DNA of 64,000 nucleotides, from contig NZ_JAFBBP010000001.1 of assembly GCF_016907275.1 (NCBI RefSeq), positions 1,783,501 through 1,847,500 on the forward strand, written 5' to 3'. This DNA is from Micromonospora luteifusca (lineage in GTDB: Bacteria; Actinomycetota; Actinomycetes; Mycobacteriales; Micromonosporaceae). This document shows positions 26,340-34,644 of this stretch, in pieces (position 1 is the first letter of the stretch; each line of letters starts with the position of its first letter). The position numbers and the translations under genes were made by a program. The notes beneath the pieces were generated by a model. The model had not been told where the DNA came from. It did not search any database and saw only the letters and a program-made list of their open reading frames with translations.

Positions 26340-26999
26340 ATGCCTCGTTGGCTTCGCAACAACGCGCTGGCCGTCGCCATGCTGGGGGCGTTCCTGGCCT
26401 TCCTCGTGCTGCAGAGCGTCTTCGGCTGGCAGACCCACAACGAGGAGCTGACCGAGTTCGGGGCCGCGCCGCTGAGCTGGCCGGCGTACCTGACCAGCGG
26501 GCACTTCATCGAGTCCGTCTTCGAGAACTGGGAGTCGGAGTTCCTCCAGATGGGCGGGTACGTGCTGCTCACCGCGTACCTGGTGCAGCGGGGCTCGGCC
26601 GAGTCGAAGCCGGTGCAGCAGACCGACCGGCCGAAGGACGACGAGCGCCGGGCCACCCCGCAGTCACCCTGGCCGGTACGCGTCGGCGGCCTGCCACTGG
26701 TGATCTACCGCAACAGCCTCTCCCTCGCACTGCTGCTGATCTTCGCCGGTTCGTTCCTCGGTCACCTGCTGGGTGGCACCGCCGCGTACAACCAGGAGCA
26801 GGCGCTACAGAGCGGCGCGCCGCCGATCGGGGTGTGGGAGTTCCTCGGCACCAGCGAATTCTGGTTCCAGTCCATGCAGAACTGGCAGAGTGAGTTCCTC
26901 GCGGTCGGTGCGCTGATCCTGCTGAGCATCGTCCTGCGCCAGCACGCCTCACCCGAGTCGAAGCCGGTGACCGTCGAGCACGCCAGCACCGGCACCTGA
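26340..26999 (+). CDS. DUF6766 family membrane protein
   Basis: The 219-residue protein consists of two similar halves, each with HFIESVFENWESEFLQMGGYVLLTAYL-type or SEFWFQSMQNWQSEFLAVGALILLSIVL-type helices and W..H/Y.E polar loops, plus an N-terminal transmembrane helix (ALAVAMLGAFLAFLVLQSVFG). It fits DUF6766. GAAGGAGGTG is an ideal ribosome binding site. The function is unknown. It is probably cotranscribed with the DUF4383 gene. Confidence 0.85.
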   Translation: MPRWLRNNALAVAMLGAFLAFLVLQSVFGWQTHNEELTEFGAAPLSWPAYLTSGHFIESVFENWESEFLQMGGYVLLTAYLVQRGSAESKPVQQTDRPKDDERRATPQSPWPVRVGGLPLVIYRNSLSLALLLIFAGSFLGHLLGGTAAYNQEQALQSGAPPIGVWEFLGTSEFWFQSMQNWQSEFLAVGALILLSIVLRQHASPESKPVTVEHASTGT

Positions 27000-27017
27000 C
27001 CGGCGGCGACCCCGCGC

Positions 27018-27467
27018 TCAGGCCGCGACCGGAAGCCGCTTCGCGAAACAGATGCTGTACGGGTTGCCCACGTATTCGCCGAAGACCGGGATCTGGTCGT
27101 AGCCACACGAGGTGTACAGCGCGATCGCCGCCGGCAGGTAGGTCCCGGTCTCCAGGCAGACCACCGAGTGCCCCTGCCGGAACGCGCACTCCTCCAGTGC
27201 GGCCAGCAACTGGCGGGCGATGCCCCGCCCCCGGTACGCGGGCCGCACGTACATCCGCTTGACCTCGCCGGTCTCGGCGTCGATCGACTGGAGCGCTCCG
27301 CAGGCGACCGCCCGCCCGTTCACCACCACCGCAAGGTAGCGGACGTCGTCGTGGGGGACGAAGACCTGCCCATCCAGTCCGCCATCGGCCTCGCGCAGCT
27401 CACGCTGCTGCGCGATGACCAGGGCGGCGATCTCCGGATCGATGGCAGGCCGGGACTCGATCAGCAT
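27018..27467 (-). CDS. GNAT family N-acetyltransferase
   Basis: The protein of about 149 residues has the acetyl-CoA-binding motif A VKRMYVRPAYRGRGIARQLL and the motif-B-like LETGTYLPAAIALYTSCGY. It transfers an acetyl group to an amine substrate that cannot be predicted. The start is ATG 27467, or GTG 27470 directly before it. The upstream region has no obvious Shine-Dalgarno. It lies convergent with the DUF6766 gene and 70 bases from the obgE stop, upstream of which it is not transcribed. Confidence 0.9.
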   Translation of the reverse strand: MLIESRPAIDPEIAALVIAQQRELREADGGLDGQVFVPHDDVRYLAVVVNGRAVACGALQSIDAETGEVKRMYVRPAYRGRGIARQLLAALEECAFRQGHSVVCLETGTYLPAAIALYTSCGYDQIPVFGEYVGNPYSICFAKRLPVAA

Positions 27468-27537
27468 CACCCCACGCTAGGACCGGAGGATTTCGCGAAG
27501 GTTTCCGGAAATCAACCCGATCACGGAGCGCAACGGG

Positions 27538-29013
27538 CTACTCGGCGTCGTCCTCGTCGTCGATGTCGTCGAGGTCGTCGGACGAGTCCGCACCGACCTC
27601 GTCCGCCGACCGCACCCGGCGAGCCTTGCGGGCAGCGAGCCGGTCCGCCGCAGAAAGCCGGTTCGACTTCTCCTCCAGGCGGACGTCGGTGCCCCGGTTG
27701 CCGGGTACGAAGTCCACGCCGGCGTAGAGCGTCGGCTGCCAGTCGAACTCGCGCTCACCGATCCGGACCAGGTCCCCGGGCTGCGCGCCGGCCTTGGCCA
27801 GCTTGTCTTCCACCCCGAGCCGGGCCAGCCGGTCGGCCAGGTAACCGACGGCCTCGTCGTTGTCGAAGGTGGTCTGCTTGACCCAACGCTCCGGCCGGGT
27901 ACCGCGAACGGTGAACGAACCGTCCGCCTCGGCCGTGATGGTGAAGCCGTCGTCGTCCACGGCGATCGGACGGATCACGACCCGGGTCGGCTCGGCGGGC
28001 GGCGCGGCCTTGCGCTCCGCCTCGACCAGCTCGGCCATCGCGTAGGTGAGCTCCTTGAGGCCTTCCCGCGTGGCGGCGGAGACCTCGAACACCTGGTAGC
28101 CGCGCTCCTCCAGGTCGGGGCGCACGATTTCGGCGAGGTCCCGGCCGTCCGGCACGTCGACCTTGTTCACGGCGACCAGCCGGGGCCGTTCGGAGAGCCC
28201 GGCCCCGTACTCGGCCAGCTCGGCCTCGATGGCGTCGATGTCGGCGACCGGGTCACGCCCGGGCTCCAGGGTCGCCGAGTCGATGACGTGCACCAGCACC
28301 GCACAGCGTTCGATGTGCCGCAGGAACTCCAGGCCCAGACCCTTGCCGGTCGCCGCGCCGGGGATCAGACCCGGCACGTCCGCGACGGTGAAGGTGTGGT
28401 TGTCCATCCGGACCACACCGAGGTTGGGCACCAGGGTGGTGAACGGGTAGTCGGCGATCTTCGGCTTGGCCGCGGAGATCACCGAGATCAGCGACGACTT
28501 GCCGGCCGACGGGAAACCCACCAGGCCCACGTCGGCGACGCTCTTGAGCTCCAGCACGATGTCCAACTGGTCGCCCGGCTCGCCCAGCTCGGCGAAACCC
28601 GGAGCCTTGCGCTTGGCGTTGGCCAGCGAGGCGTTGCCCCGCCCGCCACGCCCACCACGGGCCACCTCGAAGGTGGTGCCGGCGCCGACCATGTCGGCCA
28701 GCACCGTGCCGTCGGAGGTCTGCACCACGGTGCCGTTGGGCACCTTGAGCACCAGGTTGTGACCGTTGGCCCCGTCCCGGTTCGACCCAGCGCCGCCCTT
28801 GCCGTTGTCGGCCTTGACGTGCGGATGGAAGTGGAAGTCGAGCAGCGTGGTCACCTGCGGGTCGACCACCAGCGACACGCTGCCGCCGTGCCCGCCGTTG
28901 CCGCCGTCCGGCCCGCCGAACGGCTTGAACTTCTCGCGGTGGATCGAGACACAACCGTGCCCGCCATCGCCGGCCTGCAGATGCAGAACGACCCGGTCAA
29001 CGAACGTTGCCAC
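27538..29013 (-). CDS. obgE: Obg family GTPase ObgE/CgtA
   Basis: The 491-residue protein has the Gly-rich Obg fold ([20 protein letters not shown]...[10 protein letters not shown]), then the G domain with G1 [18 protein letters not shown] and NKVD, then an OCT domain, and an acidic C-terminal tail ([14 protein letters not shown]). Obg monitors GTP and ppGpp and acts in 50S maturation and stress control. GTG 29013 has GGAAGGA at a suitable distance. It lies downstream of rplU-rpmA in the conserved order, but an intrinsic terminator sits between rpmA and obgE, so obgE depends on read-through or its own promoter. Confidence 0.96.
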   Translation of the reverse strand: MATFVDRVVLHLQAGDGGHGCVSIHREKFKPFGGPDGGNGGHGGSVSLVVDPQVTTLLDFHFHPHVKADNGKGGAGSNRDGANGHNLVLKVPNGTVVQTSDGTVLADMVGAGTTFEVARGGRGGRGNASLANAKRKAPGFAELGEPGDQLDIVLELKSVADVGLVGFPSAGKSSLISVISAAKPKIADYPFTTLVPNLGVVRMDNHTFTVADVPGLIPGAATGKGLGLEFLRHIERCAVLVHVIDSATLEPGRDPVADIDAIEAELAEYGAGLSERPRLVAVNKVDVPDGRDLAEIVRPDLEERGYQVFEVSAATREGLKELTYAMAELVEAERKAAPPAEPTRVVIRPIAVDDDGFTITAEADGSFTVRGTRPERWVKQTTFDNDEAVGYLADRLARLGVEDKLAKAGAQPGDLVRIGEREFDWQPTLYAGVDFVPGNRGTDVRLEEKSNRLSAADRLAARKARRVRSADEVGADSSDDLDDIDDEDDAE

Positions 29014-29052
29014 GGCGTCAATCCTTCCAGCGAGGTCCAACCCCGCACTTCG

Positions 29053-29099
29053 AAAAAAAACTAAGCGGGCCGGGACCCGGAGGTCCGCGGCCCGCTTAG
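29053..29099 (-). terminator. Intrinsic terminator after rplU-rpmA with U-tract
   Basis: On the minus strand, arms complementary to 29088-29099 and 29061-29072 (CTAAGCGGGCCG) form a 12-bp stem with further internal pairing. It is followed by eight consecutive T residues (A-run at 29053-29060 on the plus strand). It is one of the few textbook hairpin plus U-tract terminators in the window. Confidence 0.92.
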
Positions 29100-29107
29100 C
29101 CCGAGAA

Positions 29108-29362
29108 CTACTGCTGCGGAACGATGCTGACGGTCTTACGACCGCGCTTGGTGCCGAACAGGACCGCACCGGCGGACAGCGCGAACAGCGTGTCGTCGCC
29201 GCCACGGCCGACCAGGTCACCGGGGTGGAACTTGGTGCCACGCTGCCGGATGATGATCTCACCGGCGCTGACGACCTGACCACCGAAGCGCTTCACGCCG
29301 AGTCGCTGGGCCGCGGAGTCACGACCGTTACGCGAGCTGGACGCACCCTTTTTATGAGCCAT
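29108..29362 (-). CDS. rpmA: 50S ribosomal protein L27
   Basis: The 84-residue protein starts [20 protein letters not shown] and contains [19 protein letters not shown], the L27 hallmark. The N-terminal tail reaches the peptidyl transferase centre. It has no N-terminal cleavage extension of the Firmicutes type. It lies 11 bases downstream of rplU in a two-gene operon ending at the terminator at 29053-29099. Confidence 0.98.
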   Translation of the reverse strand: MAHKKGASSSRNGRDSAAQRLGVKRFGGQVVSAGEIIIRQRGTKFHPGDLVGRGGDDTLFALSAGAVLFGTKRGRKTVSIVPQQ

Positions 29363-29373
29363 TGGAGGACGAC

Positions 29374-29688
29374 CTACTTCCCGCTGGAAATGCCGGTCAC
29401 CTTGACCTGGGTCAACGGCTGGCGATGACCCTGGCGCTTGTGGTAGCCGGTCTTGTTCTTGAACTTGTGGATCCGGATCTTCGGGCCCTTGGTGTGCGCG
29501 GCAATTTCGCCGGACACCGCGACCTCGGCAAGCTTCGCCGCGTCGGTCACCAGGTCGTCACCGTCGACGAGGAGCACCGCGGTGAGCTTCACCGCGTCAC
29601 CGGGGGCACCGGTGAGCTTCTCGACCTCGATCACGTCGCCCTCGGCGACCTTGTACTGCTTGCCGCCGGTCTTGACGATCGCGTACAT
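29374..29688 (-). CDS. rplU: 50S ribosomal protein L21
   Basis: The 104-residue protein begins [18 protein letters not shown] and ends with the conserved [21 protein letters not shown] region (here [20 protein letters not shown]). It binds 23S rRNA. ATG 29688 is preceded by GGGAG about 11 bases upstream. The longer frame upstream is not L21. It is the first gene of the rplU-rpmA operon, with a candidate promoter at 29810-29839. Confidence 0.98.
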   Translation of the reverse strand: MYAIVKTGGKQYKVAEGDVIEVEKLTGAPGDAVKLTAVLLVDGDDLVTDAAKLAEVAVSGEIAAHTKGPKIRIHKFKNKTGYHKRQGHRQPLTQVKVTGISSGK

Positions 29689-29809
29689 CGGAGGCGGACT
29701 CCCTGTCGTTGAGGCTGCTGGCGGTCGTCCCCGCGGCGGCTCGCCGGGTAGCAGTGCACGGCGGCGCGGGCACACGGGAACTCGGCACACCAAAAGTGCG
29801 CCGCAGGCA

Positions 29810-29839
29810 AGAGTACGCCATTGTTGGCCCGGACCCCAA
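29810..29839 (-). promoter_or_regulatory. Candidate rplU promoter
   Basis: On the minus strand, TTGGGG (29839-29834) is followed after 18 bases by TACTCT (29815-29810), about 120 bases before the rplU start. This long leader is common for ribosomal protein operons, but I see no recognised regulatory structure in it. Confidence 0.45.
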
Positions 29840-29854
29840 ACCGGCCCGCCCTGG

Positions 29855-30364
29855 TCAGCGCGCGCAGAGCTGGTCGAGGCGCTGCTGGAGCCGGTCGAGC
29901 TCGGTTTCGTCGATCGACTCGACGTCCGCGCCGAGCGCGGCCACTTCGGTGCCGATGTCGGTGAGCAGAGTCTTGAGCTGCGGATCGGTGGCCCGCTCCG
30001 ACTGCTCCCGCAACTGGGTCCGCCAGCCGGCCAGCGCCGCCTCAGCCCGCCTGCGGGCAGCCTCGGCCGTGCCGCTGTCCCCTGCACCCACCGCCGCGAT
30101 CATCTGACCCAACTCGGCCACGTACGTCTGGAGGGCGGTCGTGCTGGCCTGCTGGGCTGCGGCGCAGACCTGCGGGGCAACCCCCGCCGCACCGCCACTG
30201 GCCGGCATGGCGGTGGCTCCGGGGTAGGTGACACCAGCCGCCGGACCGGAGCCCCCGGTGGTCCCACCGGTCGGACCCGCCCCGGCGCCTGGCCGGTCGG
30301 CGGCACAGCCCGCCGCGCCGAGGAGCACGGTGACCAGCGCGGTGACGGCGAGCAGACGACGCAT
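29855..30364 (-). CDS. Hypothetical secreted lipoprotein
   Basis: ATG 30364 (CAGGAGAAGAAG upstream) gives 169 residues with a lipoprotein signal peptide: [20 protein letters not shown], with the lipidated Cys at position 20. A Gly/Thr/Pro-rich linker leads to a helical C-terminal domain of about 110 residues ([20 protein letters not shown] ... [16 protein letters not shown]) with paired Cys residues near each end. No family is known to me. It lies between rne and rplU on the same strand, downstream of a terminator. Confidence 0.8.
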   Translation of the reverse strand: MRRLLAVTALVTVLLGAAGCAADRPGAGAGPTGGTTGGSGPAAGVTYPGATAMPASGGAAGVAPQVCAAAQQASTTALQTYVAELGQMIAAVGAGDSGTAEAARRRAEAALAGWRTQLREQSERATDPQLKTLLTDIGTEVAALGADVESIDETELDRLQQRLDQLCAR

Positions 30365-30417
30365 CTTCTTCTCCTGACCCGGGACGGCTGATCCTGGACC
30401 GGGGTGGCCGGAACGGC

Positions 30418-30455
30418 GAGGTCCCTCCCCCGGTCTTTGCCGGGGAAGGGACCTC
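30418..30455 (-). terminator. Terminator downstream of rne
   Basis: Arms 30418-30430 and 30442-30455 (GAGGTCCCTCCCC and its near-complement with one bulge) form a hairpin 26 bases after the rne stop on the minus strand. It separates rne from the lipoprotein gene. Confidence 0.75.
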
Positions 30456-30480
30456 ACCAAACACTTTGCCGGTCAGGCGG

Positions 30481-33400
30481 TCAGGGGCGCGTCCGCCGAC
30501 GGGTGCCACCTCGGCGTGAACGGCGACGGCCGGCGCCACCCTCGGCGCTCTCCTCGTCGCCCTCACCATCGGCGAGCGCGTCCGGGTCGTCAGCCGCAGC
30601 CAGTCGAGCCGACTCTCCCTGCTGGCTGTCGGAGATCGCCGGCGCGGCGGCGGTGTCCGACTCGTAGCGGGACAGGTCGTAGCCCATGGTGTCCTGGTAG
30701 TCGGCGTCCGGTTCGACGGCGCTGGTGTCGGTGTCGACGACCTCGACCGCCGCCCGCTCGACCGGGGCGTTCTTACGCGCCCGGCGACGGGACGACGCGG
30801 TGCCCTGCTCGGTGGCCGGAGCGGCGGCCACGGACGAGGCGACCGCCTTGACCTTCTCCCCCGCACCGGCAGGGCGCGGCTTCTCCGGCACCGGCTCGGT
30901 GTGCATGATGACGCCCCGGCCCTTGCAGCACTCGCAGGTCTCGCTGAACGCCTCCAGCAGGCCCGCGCCGATCCGCTTACGGGTCATCTGCACCAGACCG
31001 AGCGAGGTGATCTCGGTGACCTGGTGCTTGGTGCGGTCCCGGCCCAGGCACTCGGTGAGTCGGCGCAGCACCAGCTCACGGTTCGACTCGAGCACCATGT
31101 CGATGAAGTCGATCACCACGATGCCGCCGATGTCGCGCAACCGGAGCTGGCGGACGATCTCCTCCGCCGCCTCCAGGTTGTTGCGGGTGACGGTCTCCTC
31201 CAGGTTGCCCCCGGAGCCGGTGTACTTGCCGGTGTTGACGTCGACGACCGTCATCGCCTCGGTACGGTCGATCACCAGCGAGCCGCCGGAGGGCAGGAAG
31301 ACCTTGCGGTCCAGACCCTTGATGATCTGCTCGTCGATCCGGTACTCGGCGAAGACGTCGCTCGTGCCGACGTGCCGGCGCACCCGGTCGACCAGATCCG
31401 GGGAGACGTGCGACAGGTACGACTCGACGATGTCGTACGACTGCTCGCCCTCGATCACCAGCTCGCGGAAGTCCTCGTTGAACAGGTCACGGACCACGCG
31501 GATGACCAGGTCCGGCTCCCCGTAGAGCAGCGCCGGGGCGCCACCCTCGGCGGCCTTGGCCTGGATGTCCTCCCACTGGGCCTGGAGCCGCTTGACGTCA
31601 CGAGCCAACTCGTCCTCGCTGGCACCCTCGGCGGCCGTACGGACGATCACGCCCGCGCCGTCCGGTACCAGCTTCTTGAGCACGTCCCGCAGACGCTTGC
31701 GCTCGTTGTCCGGCAGCTTCCGGCTGATCCCGGAGGCGTTGCCGTTGGGCACGTAGACCAGGTGCCGGCCGGAGAGCGCGATGTGGCTGGTCAGCCGAGC
31801 GCCCTTGTGCCCGATCGGGTCCTTGGTGACCTGGACCAGCACGGAGTCGCCGGAGCGCAGCGCCTGCTCGATCGAGCGGGCCCGCCCTTCCAGACCGGAG
31901 GTGTCCCAGTTGACCTCACCGGCGTACAACACCGCATTGCGACCCCGGCCGACGTCGACGAACGCCGCCTCCATGCTCGGCAGCACGTTCTGCACCTTGC
32001 CGAGGTAGACGTTGCCGGCCATCGTGCCGGAGGAGTTGCGGGTGACGTAGTGCTCGACCAGCACGCCGTCCTCCAGGACGGCGATCTGGGTGCGGTCACC
32101 GCGCTGCCGGACCGCCATCACGCGGTCGACGGCCTCCCGGCGCGCCAGGAACTCCGACTCGCTGAGAATCGGCGGTCGCGTACGCCGCTGCTCCCGGCCG
32201 TCCCGACGGCGCTGGCGCTTGGCCTCCAGCCGGGTCGAGCCGGACACGCCCTGCACCTCGTCGACGGTCCGGCGCGGCTCGCGGATCTTCACGACGGTCG
32301 GCACGCCGTCGTCGGCGGCGCCCTCCGTGTCGCCGGCGCCACGGCGGCGACGACGCCGGCGGCGACGGGTCAAGCCGTCCCCGCCCTCGGCCTCGTCGTC
32401 CTCGTCGCCTTCGGCCTCGACTTCGGCGGTCTCTTCCTCCTCAACCTGCGCCGCCTCTTCGGACTCCTCGTCCTCGGCGTCGTCGGCCCCGCCCTTGCCC
32501 CGGCCCCGGCCGCGGCGACCACGCCGGCGGCGACGGCGCGCGGCGGCGCTGTCCTCGTCGTCCTCATCCGCCTCGGTGGCCTCTTCGGCCTCCTCGGTCG
32601 GCTCCTCCTCGACCTCGATCACCTCGACCGGCTCGACCTCGCGGCGACCACGCCGGCGGCGGCGGGACGGCTCTGCGGCCTCCTCGGCTGCCGGCTCCTC
32701 GGCGACCGGGGCGGGCTCGACCGGGCGGGTCACCGGCACGGCGTCCGGCTGCGGCGCCATGAACAGCACGGTGGGTGCGGAGAGGGCGGCGCGCCGACGA
32801 CGGGTACGCGGCTGCTCCGGCTCGACCTCGTCGTTCGGTTCATCGGTCACACCGGAGACGGCGGCACCCGGTGGCACCTCACCGGAGCGCTCCTGCGCGC
32901 CACTGGTCCAGGCCAGCTCGGCGGCGGTCGCGCTCGGGACGGCCTCCGTGTCGTTCAACTCGGCCTCGGCCTCGCGCAGGTCGGACTCCGCCGGCTCCTC
33001 GGCGGCGACCGGTTCCTCGACGGCGACCGGCTCCTCGGCGACGGGCTCCTCGACCGCGGGCGGCTCCTCGACGGCAGCCGGTGTGGCCTTCTTACGCCGG
33101 GTACGGGTCACCTTGACCGGCGGAACCACCTCGGCCGAGGCCGCCTCCGCGGAGGCCGCGACCAGCGGCTCCTCGGCGGTCGTCTCGACGGGGGTGGCCT
33201 TGCGGCGGCGCCGGGGGGTCTTCGGGGCGACGTCCAGGTCGCCGGAGACCGGGGCGAAGACCTCCGCCTGCGGCGACTCGGCACCGCCGGCGTCGCCGGT
33301 GGGCGCCTCGATCGGCACGTCGGTCTGCTCCGGCTGGTTGAGCGGGGCGGCCCGACGCCGGGTCGCCCGGGTGCGCCGCACCGGCGCGGCAGGCTCGGCG

Positions 33401-33552
33401 CTCTCCGCGTCGACCGGGTCCGCCGGGGCTGAACCGACAGCCGTGGTAGGGGTCGCGACGGCAGCGCCGTCGGCAGTGGTGCTCTGGTCGGCGGTTTCAC
33501 CGGCCGGCTGTGAACCGGTCCGTTCGCCGCCCTCGGGCTCGTTCTCGAGCAT
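30481..33552 (-). CDS. rne: Ribonuclease E/G family endoribonuclease
   Basis: The 1023-residue protein has a long disordered, Glu/Ala/Pro and Arg-rich N-terminal region (about 1-430, with RRRRRRRRGAGD-type clusters). The catalytic core follows: an S1 domain with GNVYLGKVQNVLPSMEAAFVDV, the RNase H-like/DNase I-like region with VVDVNTGKYTGSGG and VVIDFIDM, and the Zn-link CECCKGRG. The C-terminus is again Arg-rich. Actinobacterial RNase E has the catalytic domain placed centrally, unlike E. coli. ATG 33552 has GGAGAACG upstream, so the longer frame start is rejected. Confidence 0.94.
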   Translation of the reverse strand: MLENEPEGGERTGSQPAGETADQSTTADGAAVATPTTAVGSAPADPVDAESAEPAAPVRRTRATRRRAAPLNQPEQTDVPIEAPTGDAGGAESPQAEVFAPVSGDLDVAPKTPRRRRKATPVETTAEEPLVAASAEAASAEVVPPVKVTRTRRKKATPAAVEEPPAVEEPVAEEPVAVEEPVAAEEPAESDLREAEAELNDTEAVPSATAAELAWTSGAQERSGEVPPGAAVSGVTDEPNDEVEPEQPRTRRRRAALSAPTVLFMAPQPDAVPVTRPVEPAPVAEEPAAEEAAEPSRRRRRGRREVEPVEVIEVEEEPTEEAEEATEADEDDEDSAAARRRRRRGRRGRGRGKGGADDAEDEESEEAAQVEEEETAEVEAEGDEDDEAEGGDGLTRRRRRRRRRGAGDTEGAADDGVPTVVKIREPRRTVDEVQGVSGSTRLEAKRQRRRDGREQRRTRPPILSESEFLARREAVDRVMAVRQRGDRTQIAVLEDGVLVEHYVTRNSSGTMAGNVYLGKVQNVLPSMEAAFVDVGRGRNAVLYAGEVNWDTSGLEGRARSIEQALRSGDSVLVQVTKDPIGHKGARLTSHIALSGRHLVYVPNGNASGISRKLPDNERKRLRDVLKKLVPDGAGVIVRTAAEGASEDELARDVKRLQAQWEDIQAKAAEGGAPALLYGEPDLVIRVVRDLFNEDFRELVIEGEQSYDIVESYLSHVSPDLVDRVRRHVGTSDVFAEYRIDEQIIKGLDRKVFLPSGGSLVIDRTEAMTVVDVNTGKYTGSGGNLEETVTRNNLEAAEEIVRQLRLRDIGGIVVIDFIDMVLESNRELVLRRLTECLGRDRTKHQVTEITSLGLVQMTRKRIGAGLLEAFSETCECCKGRGVIMHTEPVPEKPRPAGAGEKVKAVASSVAAAPATEQGTASSRRRARKNAPVERAAVEVVDTDTSAVEPDADYQDTMGYDLSRYESDTAAAPAISDSQQGESARLAAADDPDALADGEGDEESAEGGAGRRRSRRGGTRRRTRP

Positions 33553-33683
33553 GGACGTTCTCCAGTTCTGGCTACCCCGGGCGCGTGTGAGCGCTGCCAC
33601 GCAGGGTCGCCGCAAAAGTGTTTCCGCCGGGCGCGCGTGGTGCGCGACCGCCGAAGTCTGCCTGCCAGAGCACGGACCGTCGG

Positions 33684-34496
33684 TCAGTGCCCAACGATGG
33701 TTGCCCCGCCGCGGTCCGCATCCAACGGATCCACGATCGCACCCTGCGCGGTCAACGTGCCCTGAGCCAGCCGGGTCACCCTCGGCGAAACCGGCGGCTC
33801 CAGGTCGGCCACCACGCGGAGGCCGGAAAGGACGTCATCGGGCCGTACGGACGGGGTGACCTGCCGCACGACCAGTTCGAGTATCGCACACGGTACGGCC
33901 GGCGCCCCGGAAGGCGTCGGCGTTGGCGCGAGGACATCGATCGACATCACGGCCGCTCGGGCGTCGAAAGTGCGTCGCCCCTGCTTGGTCATCCGCTCCA
34001 CCAGCACCTCTTCGGCCGCGACAAAAGCGTCGACCGCGGCGCGAAGGACCGCCGTGTCGACCTCGGGCAACTCGATGTGCCAGTGCGACGCCTCGATCCG
34101 GTCCGGAAGGTTGCCGCTTTCGGCGATCACGGCGTCCAACACGTCCAGCCCCGGCGAGAGCGCGGCGTCCAACGCGGCCCGCAACTGCTCCGGGTCGACC
34201 GCCGCCTGAAGACCGATCTCCAGGTACTCCGCCTCGCTCGCCACCCCGGTGGGCGCGGCGCTGGCGTAGGAGATCTTCGGGTGCGGGTGGAAACCCTGGG
34301 AGAAGGCGACAGGTACGGCGGCCCGGCGCAGCGCACGCTCGAACGCCCGGGCGAAGTCACGGTGCGAGGTGAACCGCAACGGTCCGCGCTTGGCGTACCG
34401 GATGCGGACGCGCTGGACGACCGGCGCCTGGCCGCCCTCGGGTTGAGGCTTCTTGGCGATCGTGGGCTCCTCGGGTGTACCTGCGTGTCCGCCCAT
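33684..34496 (-). CDS. TIGR03936 family radical-SAM-associated protein
   Basis: The protein has about 258-270 residues and the family core VQRVRIRYAKRGPLRFTSHRDFARAFERALRR and FSQGFHPHPKISYASA. It is related to the C-terminal domain found fused to the radical SAM protein in clostridia; the biochemical role is unknown. The only standard start, ATG 34496, has no Shine-Dalgarno. A GAGGAG lies 6 bases before an in-frame ATC at 34460, exactly where relatives start MAKK.... The gene sits upstream of rne as usual, but is parted from its TIGR03960 partner by a type VII-like operon. Confidence 0.88.
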   Translation of the reverse strand: MGGHAGTPEEPTIAKKPQPEGGQAPVVQRVRIRYAKRGPLRFTSHRDFARAFERALRRAAVPVAFSQGFHPHPKISYASAAPTGVASEAEYLEIGLQAAVDPEQLRAALDAALSPGLDVLDAVIAESGNLPDRIEASHWHIELPEVDTAVLRAAVDAFVAAEEVLVERMTKQGRRTFDARAAVMSIDVLAPTPTPSGAPAVPCAILELVVRQVTPSVRPDDVLSGLRVVADLEPPVSPRVTRLAQGTLTAQGAIVDPLDADRGGATIVGH

Positions 34497-34598
34497 CCTG
34501 GCGCAGGGCCCGTGACGGTACGCATCCGGGGCGGCCGTCCGGCCCTGGCGAACCGGTTCAAACCGGTCGACACCACCATGATCACGTGCCGGAACGCC

Positions 34599-34640
34599 GA
34601 TGGCCGGCCGGGAGACCCGAAGGTCGTCCGGCCGGCCATC
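34599..34640 (-). terminator. Terminator closing the type VII-like operon
   Basis: Arms 34599-34611 and 34628-34640 (GATGGCCGGCCGG and complement) form a perfect 13-bp stem with a 16-base loop, starting 4 bases after the mycosin stop codon on the minus strand. Confidence 0.8.
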
Positions 34641-34644
34641 ATGA

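Noticed and set aside
30901..33432. 843-codon plus-strand ORF opposite rne
   Set aside because: Shadow frame of the biased rne coding sequence without family features.
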